Positions 43,336 through 51,126 of a stretch of 51,126 nt of DNA are shown here, piece after piece. The notes below the pieces were generated by a model. The model was not told where the DNA came from and searched no databases. It saw only the letters and a program-made list of their open reading frames with translations. Position 1 is the stretch's first letter, and each line of letters begins with the position of its first letter. Origin of the DNA: Streptococcus devriesei DSM 19639 (lineage in GTDB: Bacteria; Bacillota; Bacilli; Lactobacillales; Streptococcaceae); NCBI RefSeq assembly GCF_000423725.1, contig NZ_AUIN01000003.1, forward strand, positions 1 to 51,126, in the 5' to 3' direction. A program made the position numbers and the translations under genes.

Positions 43336-44583
43336 TCATTCTCCTTCCAAAAAATAGATAGACTGTAATTTGATAAGGTTGGCAACCCTGACAACATCTT
43401 CTTTACTGATCTTGTCAACCTTGTCAATCCAGTCTTCTATATCTATGCAGCTCTCCTTTAAAAATTGACAATTGTAGTTATGCTCGATCATACTTTTGGG
43501 ATGATCTTCTGATAACTGGATGTTGTTAATCAGCATTTTCTTGGTCTGATTCAATAAATGACCGGAAAAACGCCCTAACTTCAAATCATTAAATTGTTTA
43601 TTGATTAACTGAAAAGTCTGGGGTCTTTTTTTACTGTCAATTCCAGTGTAAAGCTGCAGTAAACCTTTAAAACTGTCAAAATGGCTGCCGATATTATAGG
43701 CCAGACCTTGTTTTTCTCTGATTTCAGTAAACAATTTTGAATGCGGAAAAGCTCCTAAAATACCATTAAAGACAAGCAAGGCATAGTAATTGCTGTCACC
43801 ATAGGTTATTGGCAGATGGTAGCCCAATTGCAAAATAGATTGCTGATTTTCTCTTTGTTCAACCTTTTCCTGGACAACTTTTGAATAATTCTGCTGATAA
43901 AAAAAGACTAATTCTTTTTGCCGATCTCTTAACGGAAACTCTTCAATTAACTGTAAAACGTGATAGTCGTCGAAACTGCCTAAGACAAAAATATCAATGC
44001 GGTCTTCTTTCAGCATTTTTTGAAATTCTTGATAGGTGGTATATGAATTTTCAGCATCCACTAAATCAGCTCTTGCATCCTTTGAATACTGCATGATTTC
44101 TTCCTTGAAAAAAAGTTTCTGCAATTCCAGATGACTGTAGTAAAAAGCGTCTTCTTTATCAGCTTCTAAATACCTCATTAAATTTGCCTTTTCAAGGTCA
44201 AAAGTCTTACTCTGATAATGTTCCACGGAGGCTAAAGGATTGAATAAAGCCTCTCTTAAAAAAGCGACTATTTCTCCCAAAATAGAACTGCCTTCCGGTA
44301 CAAAAGGATCAGATACAAAGGAGATGTCAATATCAACGATATGAACCCGTCCTTTGGCTGAGACCTGTGTTGAAAAACGAGCACCGTAAAGATCGGCTAA
44401 TTTTTCTCTGAATGCCTGCGGCGTCGGATAGGCATTATTCGCTGTGGCTAACATTTGAGCAACGAGAACACGCCGGGCTAATGTTTTGCTGTTTAATTCT
44501 CCGGAAAAACGAAAAGTAATATGATTAGTCTTAAATTTGGTCGTTTTAATCAAGTGTAAATGTACATCTTGGGCTAATTTCAT
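43336..44583 (-). CDS. ymfF: M16-family peptidase-like protein, YmfF-like, inactive subunit
   Basis: A 415-residue M16-fold protein. The position of the zinc motif has RVLVAQMLATANNAYPT with no HxxEH, so it cannot bind zinc by the usual motif. The C-lobe ARG/glycine-rich pattern (YNIGSHFDSFKGLLQLYTG, IREKQGLAYNIGS) supplies the substrate-binding R/Y region that the active subunit uses. Its ATG lies 79 bases from the divergent yaaA, with a shared AT-rich promoter region. Confidence 0.88.
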   Translation of the reverse strand: MKLAQDVHLHLIKTTKFKTNHITFRFSGELNSKTLARRVLVAQMLATANNAYPTPQAFREKLADLYGARFSTQVSAKGRVHIVDIDISFVSDPFVPEGSSILGEIVAFLREALFNPLASVEHYQSKTFDLEKANLMRYLEADKEDAFYYSHLELQKLFFKEEIMQYSKDARADLVDAENSYTTYQEFQKMLKEDRIDIFVLGSFDDYHVLQLIEEFPLRDRQKELVFFYQQNYSKVVQEKVEQRENQQSILQLGYHLPITYGDSNYYALLVFNGILGAFPHSKLFTEIREKQGLAYNIGSHFDSFKGLLQLYTGIDSKKRPQTFQLINKQFNDLKLGRFSGHLLNQTKKMLINNIQLSEDHPKSMIEHNYNCQFLKESCIDIEDWIDKVDKISKEDVVRVANLIKLQSIYFLEGE

Positions 44584-44630
44584 GGGACTTCCTTCAATAT
44601 GTTATTCCGTTCAATTATATCATTTTATGC

Positions 44631-44636
44631 TATAAT
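44631..44636 (+). promoter_or_regulatory. Extended -10 of yaaA-recF
   Basis: TGC-TATAAT (TATAAT at 44631-44636) before yaaA; the -35 (TTCAAT) is at a slightly short distance. The opposite strand holds another TATAAT (44612-44617) for the divergent peptidase operon. Confidence 0.6.
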
Positions 44637-44662
44637 TATCCTTAGAGAAAGTTGAGGAATTT

Positions 44663-45037
44663 ATGGAATACAAACTTTTTGGAGACTATATTACACTGCA
44701 GGCACTTTTAAAAAATTTAGGCATTATTTCAAGCGGAGGTGCTGTCAAGTCTTATCTAGCCAACACAGAAGTTCTGTTTAACGGTCAAACTGAGACACGT
44801 CGCGGAAAAAAGATTCGCTTAGGCGATCAAATTACTATTCCAGCATCAGATATCACCATTACTATTGTTGAGCCTTCTTCAAAGGAGAAGGAAGAGCATC
44901 TGAGCCAGCTGGCAGAAAAAGAAAGAGTAGCAGCTCTTGTCAAGGAATTAAACCAAAAGAACAAGAAAACCAATCAGCATAAAGGACCAAAAACAGCCTC
45001 TAAAACTAAAAAAGCTGTTAAATTCCCCGGCACTTAA
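44663..45037 (+). CDS. yaaA: S4-domain protein YaaA
   Basis: A 124-residue protein with an S4-like RNA-binding segment ([55 protein letters not shown]) and a basic tail ([24 protein letters not shown]). It is the conserved partner of recF in Firmicutes and is thought to bind RNA. Its stop is two bases from the recF start, so they are coupled. Confidence 0.92.
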   Translation: MEYKLFGDYITLQALLKNLGIISSGGAVKSYLANTEVLFNGQTETRRGKKIRLGDQITIPASDITITIVEPSSKEKEEHLSQLAEKERVAALVKELNQKNKKTNQHKGPKTASKTKKAVKFPGT

Positions 45038-45039
45038 CT

Positions 45040-46131
45040 ATGTGGATAGAAAAAATCAAACTAACCAATTATCGTAATTATCAGGAGCTTGAAACTGAAT
45101 TTTCCCCAAAACTTAATGTTTTTGTCGGTCAGAACGCTCAAGGAAAAACTAATTTTTTAGAAGCCATCTATTTCCTGTCTTTAACACGCAGCCACCGAAC
45201 ACGCTCAGATAAAGAACTGATCCGGTTTGGTGAAAAAGAGCTGCGTATCCTCGGAATACTAAACCGAATCAATGGTAAAATTCCCTTAGAAATAACCTTA
45301 TCCGACAAGGGAAGAACAACTAAAATCAATCACTTGAAGCAATCCAAACTGTCAGATTATATCGGCATGATGACAGTTGTTCTTTTTGCGCCGGAGGATT
45401 TACAGCTGGTAAAAGGCTCTCCCAGCCTTAGGAGAAAGTTCATTGATATTGATTTAGGGCAAATTAAACCTGTTTATCTGGCTGATTTATCAAATTATAA
45501 TCACGTCTTAAAACAGCGAAATTCCTATCTCAAAACAGCTGATAAAGTTGATTCCGATTTTTTAGGCGTTTTAGATGAGCAGCTGGCAGATTACGGAACC
45601 AGAGTTATCAAGCATCGCTTTGATTTCATTCATGATTTGGCCAAAGAAGCAGATAAACACCATTTTACTATTTCAAACCAGCAGGAACATTTAAACATTT
45701 CTTATCTGTCTTCCGTTAAATTTGATGATAAAAAAGACATTGAGAAAAATTTCCTGTCCCAGCTGCAAAAGAATCGTCAGCGAGACATTTTTAAGAAGAA
45801 TACTGGTTTGGGACCTCATCGTGATGATTTGTCGTTTTTTATTAATGACATGAATGCCGGTTTTGGCAGTCAGGGACAGCATCGCAGTTTGATTTTGTCT
45901 TTAAAGTTAGCTGAAATCGAACTCATCAAATCGGTCACCGGAGATTACCCCATCCTTTTACTGGACGACGTTATGAGTGAACTTGACAATCACAGACAAA
46001 CCAAACTTTTAGAAGGTATTAAGGAAAATGTCCAAACCTTTATCACCACAACCAGCCTTGACCACCTTCAGCAGCTTCCTGAGGATTTAAAACTCTTTAC
46101 TATCAATCAGGGAAAACTTTCTGGAGATTAA
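45040..46131 (+). CDS. recF: DNA replication and repair protein RecF
   Basis: A 363-residue SMC-like ATPase: Walker [14 protein letters not shown] (about 30-42), signature [18 protein letters not shown], and D-loop/Walker [15 protein letters not shown] near the C-terminus. It loads RecA at gaps together with RecO and RecR. ATG 45040 follows directly after yaaA. Ends at a terminator shared with guaB. Confidence 0.96.
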   Translation: MWIEKIKLTNYRNYQELETEFSPKLNVFVGQNAQGKTNFLEAIYFLSLTRSHRTRSDKELIRFGEKELRILGILNRINGKIPLEITLSDKGRTTKINHLKQSKLSDYIGMMTVVLFAPEDLQLVKGSPSLRRKFIDIDLGQIKPVYLADLSNYNHVLKQRNSYLKTADKVDSDFLGVLDEQLADYGTRVIKHRFDFIHDLAKEADKHHFTISNQQEHLNISYLSSVKFDDKKDIEKNFLSQLQKNRQRDIFKKNTGLGPHRDDLSFFINDMNAGFGSQGQHRSLILSLKLAEIELIKSVTGDYPILLLDDVMSELDNHRQTKLLEGIKENVQTFITTTSLDHLQQLPEDLKLFTINQGKLSGD

Positions 46132-46280
46132 CAGCTGTGTCAAAAAACTGTCAATTTTGCTTTACAATTTTGTAAATCAAACGTCAACAATTGCTATATC
46201 TAAGGCATTTGTGATTAAAGCTGCTGTCAAGAAAATTTTTACTGATCTATTTCCCTCATATTGAAAATTTAATAACAAAA

Positions 46281-46314
46281 AAAGAAACTGCTTAACTAGC
46301 GCAGTTTCTTTTTA
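46281..46314. terminator. Bidirectional terminator between recF and guaB
   Basis: AAAGAAACTGC (46281-46291) and GCAGTTTCTTT (46301-46311) with A- and T-tracts on the outer sides. Before it (46161-46176) is a palindrome TTTACAA-N2-TTGTAAA. Confidence 0.85.
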
Positions 46315-46317
46315 GTT

Positions 46318-47802
<1,485 letters not shown>

Positions 47803-47853
47803 TTAATCCTCTTTTCTATACATTTTTGCCGGTCGGCTAGTTTAATTGTTACT

Positions 47854-47881
47854 ATAATAACACGCCAAAATCATTTGTCAA
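47854..47881 (-). promoter_or_regulatory. guaB promoter
   Basis: Minus-strand TTGACA (47876-47881), 16 bases and TATTAT (47854-47859). Confidence 0.75.
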
Positions 47882-47906
47882 TAAATTCAGGAAAATTTGC
47901 CCAAGA

Positions 47907-47956
47907 AAAAAAGCAGAGGAAACGATTGATTTTTACAGCGTCTTCTCTGCTTTTTT
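47907..47956. terminator. Terminator between trpS and guaB promoter
   Basis: AAAAAAGCAGAG and CTCTGCTTTTTT arms with a long loop. Followed by T-runs on either strand; on the minus strand it ends trpS. Confidence 0.75.
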
Positions 47957-47968
47957 ATACGAAATTTT

Positions 47969-48991
47969 TTAAAAATAATTGATTCCCATGGCTTTTTTGA
48001 CATCATCTAAAGTACTTGAAGCTGTCTGACGAGCCTTTTCGCTGCCTTTTTTCAGCATATCAAAAACATAGCCCATGTCCTTGGCATATTCCAAACGCCG
48101 TTCACGAATTGGTTTTAGTTCCCGCTCTAAAATATCAAGCAGGTAACGCTTGGTCTTCACATCGCCAAGACCGCCTTTTTGATACTGCTCTTTCATAGCT
48201 GCAATGTCAGCTGCATCTTCTGGCTTACCAAAAACATCAAGGTAATGGAAAACCATATTGCCTTCAATAGAACCGGGATCTTCCACACGGATATGATTTG
48301 GATCCGTATACATGCTCATCACTTTTTTGCGAACAGTGTCCGCATCATCAGACAGATAAATGCCGTTGCCCAGAGATTTGGACATTTTAGCATTGCCATC
48401 AAGCCCCGGCAGGCGGCCGGCGGCCTCATTTTCCGGATAAATGCCTTCTGGCTCGACTAAAACATCACACTTATAAGTATGGTTAAAACTGCGGACAATT
48501 TCACGTGTCTGTTCAATCATTGGTTTTTGGTCATTCCCAACAGGTACATAATTAGCTTTAAAAGCTGTGATATCAGCAGCCTGTGAAATAGGGTAAACCA
48601 AAAAACCTGTCGGAATAGACTCGCCAAAACCTTTTTGGGCAATTTCTGTCTTAACGGTTGGATTGCGCTCCAAACGAGCCAGAGACACTAAATTCATATA
48701 ATACATGGTCAGCTCAGCTAATTCAGGAATTTGACTCTGGATGAAAATCGTCACTTTGTCCGGATCGAGACCTACTGCCAAATAATCAAGGGCAACATTG
48801 CCGACAGACTCCTTGATGATTTCAGATTCTTTAGCATGATCGGTCAGGGCTTGCTGGTCTGCCAAAAAAACAAACATGCGGTATTTGTCCTCATTTTGCA
48901 AAAGAACACGGTTTTTGAGGCTGCCGACATAATGCCCCAGATGCAGTTTTCCTGTCGGACGGTCACCTGTCAAAATAATAGGTTTTGTCAT
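47969..48991 (-). CDS. trpS: Tryptophanyl-tRNA synthetase
   Basis: A 340-residue class I synthetase: [18 protein letters not shown] holds the HIGH-type motif (HLGH), and [12 protein letters not shown] the KMSKS loop. [15 protein letters not shown] is the tryptophan-specific segment. The length is standard. It has no T-box-like leader: only about 150 bases separate it from the divergent ABC-F gene. Confidence 0.96.
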   Translation of the reverse strand: MTKPIILTGDRPTGKLHLGHYVGSLKNRVLLQNEDKYRMFVFLADQQALTDHAKESEIIKESVGNVALDYLAVGLDPDKVTIFIQSQIPELAELTMYYMNLVSLARLERNPTVKTEIAQKGFGESIPTGFLVYPISQAADITAFKANYVPVGNDQKPMIEQTREIVRSFNHTYKCDVLVEPEGIYPENEAAGRLPGLDGNAKMSKSLGNGIYLSDDADTVRKKVMSMYTDPNHIRVEDPGSIEGNMVFHYLDVFGKPEDAADIAAMKEQYQKGGLGDVKTKRYLLDILERELKPIRERRLEYAKDMGYVFDMLKKGSEKARQTASSTLDDVKKAMGINYF

Positions 48992-49090
48992 TTCTATTCT
49001 CCCTAAATTACAATTAGTTCAATTATAACATAATTATCAAGAGCAGGAAGCCAAAAGCAGCAGCTAAAAATTTACAGCTGAGGGATTTAA

Positions 49091-49119
49091 TTGAAAAATA
49101 AGGGCTTTTCCTGTAGAAT
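49091..49119 (+). promoter_or_regulatory. ABC-F gene promoter
   Basis: TTGAAA (49091-49096), 17 bases, TAGAAT (49114-49119). Confidence 0.65.
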
Positions 49120-49148
49120 GTAGTAGTAATAAAAGATGAGGTGGAAAA

Positions 49149-50768
49149 TTGTTAACTGTATCAGATATATCGCTGCGTTTCAGCGATCGTAAACTTTTTG
49201 ATGATGTCAATATTAAATTTACAGCGGGAAATACCTATGGCTTGATTGGTGCTAACGGCGCCGGAAAATCAACATTTTTGAAAATCTTAGCCGGTGATAT
49301 TGAACCGACAACCGGACATGTAGCGCTCGGTCCTAACGAGCGTCTGTCTGTTCTTCGTCAAAATCACTTTGACTATGAAGAAGAACGTGCTATTGATGTT
49401 GTTATCATGGGCAACCAAGAGCTCTATGATATCATGAAAGAAAAAGATGCTATTTACATGAAAGCAGATTTTTCCGACGAAGACGGGGTCCGTGCTGCTG
49501 AGTTAGAAGGACAGTTTGCTGAACTGGGAGGCTGGGAAGCTGAAAGCGAGGCGGCTCAGCTGCTGCAAAATCTTAATATTGCTGAGGATCTTCATTACCA
49601 AAATATGAGTGAGCTGGCTAACGGCGATAAGGTCAAGGTTTTGCTTGCCAAAGCTCTTTTTGGTAAACCGGACGTTCTCTTGCTGGATGAGCCCACTAAC
49701 GGTCTTGATATCCAGTCCATTAATTGGCTGGAGGATTTTCTTATTGATTTTGAAAATACGGTCATCGTTGTTTCTCACGACCGGCATTTTCTTAATAAAG
49801 TCTGCACTCACATGGCTGACCTTGATTTCGGTAAGATTAAACTCTATGTCGGCAATTATGATTTCTGGAAAGAATCCAGCGAACTGGCAGCAAAACTGCA
49901 GGCTGACCGCAATGCCAAAGCAGAAGAGAAGATTAAGGAACTGCAGGAATTTGTCGCTCGTTTTTCTGCCAATGCTTCTAAATCCAAGCAGGCTACCTCT
50001 CGCAAAAAAATGCTGGATAAAATCGAATTGGAAGAAATTGTCCCTTCCAGCCGAAAATATCCGTTTATTAAATTTCAAGCAGAGAGAGAAATCGGCAATG
50101 ACCTTCTGACTGTCGAAAACCTTTCAGTTAAAATTGATGGTGAGACTATTCTTGACAATATCAGTTTTATTTTAAATCCGGGAGATAAGGCTGCCATCAT
50201 CGGTCAAAATGACATTCAGACAACAGCTTTGATGCGTGCGCTGATGGGAGACATTGACTATGAAGGTACAATCAAATGGGGTGTCACAACAAGCCGCTCC
50301 TATCTTCCAAAGGATAACAGCAGTGATTTTGCAAATGGTGAATCTATCCTAGAATGGCTACGTCAATTTGCCAGCAAAGAAGAAGACGATAACACATTTC
50401 TTCGCGGTTTCTTGGGCCGTATGCTCTTTTCCGGCGATGAAGTTAACAAGTCTGTCAATGTCCTTTCAGGAGGTGAAAAAGTGCGCGTGATGCTGTCCAA
50501 GCTAATGCTGCTTAAATCCAATGTACTTGTTCTCGATGATCCTACCAACCATTTGGACTTAGAGTCCATCTCAAGCTTGAATGACGGTCTTAAAGATTTC
50601 AAAGAATCTATTATCTTCGCCAGTCACGACCATGAATTTATCCAAACCTTGGCTAATCATATCGTTGTCATCTCTAAAAACGGTGTTATTGACCGTATTG
50701 ATGAAACTTATGATGAATTCCTTGAAAATGAAGAAGTGCAGGCAAAAGTTGCCAAGCTCTGGCAATAG
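49149..50768 (+). CDS. ABC-F translation-type ATPase (YbiT-like)
   Basis: A 539-residue soluble tandem ABC ATPase with no membrane helices. First domain: Walker A GANGAGKST, signature LANGDKVKVLLAKAL, Walker B VLLLDEPTNGLD. A linker with charged repeats (EEKIKELQEFVARFSANASKSKQATSR) follows, then the second domain with GQNDIQTTALM (a Walker A variant lacking the normal GKS/T), signature LSGGEKVRVML and LVLDDPTNHLD. ABC-F proteins bind the ribosomal E site. It begins with TTG behind GAGGTGG. The changed second Walker A (N-D-I-Q-T-T) is characteristic of this subgroup. Confidence 0.9.
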   Translation: MLTVSDISLRFSDRKLFDDVNIKFTAGNTYGLIGANGAGKSTFLKILAGDIEPTTGHVALGPNERLSVLRQNHFDYEEERAIDVVIMGNQELYDIMKEKDAIYMKADFSDEDGVRAAELEGQFAELGGWEAESEAAQLLQNLNIAEDLHYQNMSELANGDKVKVLLAKALFGKPDVLLLDEPTNGLDIQSINWLEDFLIDFENTVIVVSHDRHFLNKVCTHMADLDFGKIKLYVGNYDFWKESSELAAKLQADRNAKAEEKIKELQEFVARFSANASKSKQATSRKKMLDKIELEEIVPSSRKYPFIKFQAEREIGNDLLTVENLSVKIDGETILDNISFILNPGDKAAIIGQNDIQTTALMRALMGDIDYEGTIKWGVTTSRSYLPKDNSSDFANGESILEWLRQFASKEEDDNTFLRGFLGRMLFSGDEVNKSVNVLSGGEKVRVMLSKLMLLKSNVLVLDDPTNHLDLESISSLNDGLKDFKESIIFASHDHEFIQTLANHIVVISKNGVIDRIDETYDEFLENEEVQAKVAKLWQ

Positions 50769-50821
50769 TCTGGGACAAAAGTCTCAAACTCTTTCAATTT
50801 ATGAAGTATCACATATTTAAC

Positions 50822-50912
50822 GCAGTGGTTGGGAGTAAGACTTGTTGGCTTAGCCGACTTAGTCTTACCCCTGTACAGTTCATTAGATGCTTTAGCACCA
50901 ATGAACCACTGC
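50822..50912 (-). repeat. 91-bp three-way-junction core, right copy
   Basis: Reverse complement of 351-441 with about 5 differences. Outer arms GCAGTGGTT and AACCACTGC are exact; the inner hairpins keep pairing mostly through wobbles on one strand (e.g. GTTGGC/GCCGAC on the plus strand). Confidence 0.85.
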
Positions 50913-51066
50913 TAATTGGAAGTCCTTATCCCTTGCTACGCAAGTGATAGAGGATATTTGAAGCTAACTTAGTTAGCTTTATTATCACTCTCAAAAGGTC
51001 TCCCAGACCTTTTGAGCTAATAAACTGTGCGGAGGTGGGATAGAAATTATCCAGTGGATGATTTCT
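50822..51066. repeat. Composite structured intergenic repeat, right copy
   Basis: It fills the 358 bases after the ABC-F gene. Parts in order: the core (50822-50912); a hairpin TCCTTATC/GATAGAGGA (50923-50953); a 19-base palindrome AAGCTAACT/AGTTAGCTT (50961-50979); CTCAAAAGGTCT/AGACCTTTTGAG (50990-51016); the 18-bp motif in reverse orientation (51023-51040); and AGAAAT/ATTTCT around ATCC/GGAT (51042-51066). The first 50 bases after the ABC-F stop and the last 60 bases of the window (including a small GAAAT/ATTTC hairpin near 51101) hold no gene that I can support. Confidence 0.8.
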
Positions 51067-51126
51067 ACCTGAGCCTTAAAATAGGAGAGCGAGGAAAATC
51101 GAAATCGCCATTTCATGACGATTTAC

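Noticed and set aside
48992..49148. T-box leader for trpS
   Set aside because: Only about 150 bases separate the divergent genes, with no specifier-type stem or terminator/antiterminator pair visible.
49503..50109. Long frames in other phases inside the ABC-F gene (minus 191 and plus 166 residues)
   Set aside because: Shadows of the tandem ATPase sequence, no motif or initiation signal.

Overview
The window reads as a chromosomal segment of a low-to-moderate GC Streptococcus, most like the mutans group. Support comes from the gene order rpsD-veg-dnaC-rplI-gdpP-mnmG-mnmA, two secreted LysM/lytic-transglycosylase-like proteins, ecfT-ecfA2-ecfA1-pgsA-rodZ-M16 peptidase pair, yaaA-recF, guaB and trpS. 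As I recall it, this order lies near the replication origin in S. mutans-like genomes. No prophage, IS element, CRISPR array, rRNA or tRNA is visible.

Layout. 1-500: the end of an unknown gene, then a heavily folded composite repeat. 500-3300: a MarR/rhodanese pair divergent from an arsenic-type operon (ArsR-like repressor, DUF318/ArsP-like permease, CxxC thioredoxin-like protein and a broken arsC). 3300-6200: a TetR, glycosyltransferase and tyrosine-phosphatase-like cassette lying next to a gene fossil. 6200-8800: a TetR-controlled set of membrane proteins with two palindromic operators. 8900-10700: rarA and a MerR regulator. 11050-14430: the opuC compatible-solute ABC transporter. 14450-23930: metabolic and ion-transport genes (DNA-3-methyladenine glycosylase, succinate-semialdehyde dehydrogenase, a Na/K-ATPase-like P-type ATPase, ilvD, a DUF59 protein, a TDT transporter, a HAD hydrolase). 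24000-27080: a YhgE/Pip membrane protein divergent from its TetR. 27200-46130: mostly leftward core genes for translation, replication, c-di-AMP turnover, tRNA modification, cell wall, ECF transport and phospholipid synthesis, ending with the rightward pair yaaA-recF. 46300-50770: guaB, trpS and an ABC-F ATPase. 50770-51126: a second copy of the composite repeat, inverted relative to the first.

Regulation can be read at several points. Paired ArsR-type operators (ATCAA-N6-TTGAT) precede the repressor and the permease. Paired TetR palindromes (TGAATGAA/TTCATTCA) bracket the 8.2-8.75 kb tetR. A full-consensus cre site overlaps the gabD -35. CodY-like boxes lie upstream of opuC, the P-type ATPase and ilvD. 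A long structured leader precedes rpsD. A shared 18-bp motif lies upstream of both secreted cell-wall proteins. Two genes (DNA glycosylase and HAD hydrolase) appear to be transcribed as leaderless mRNAs.

The least explained signal is the composite repeat at both ends (189-441 and 50822-51066). It has a 91-bp core, about 95% identical between copies, that folds as a three-way junction, an 18-bp conserved motif, and a different set of strong hairpins in each copy. It resembles a mobile or RNA-level element. I cannot name a family for it.
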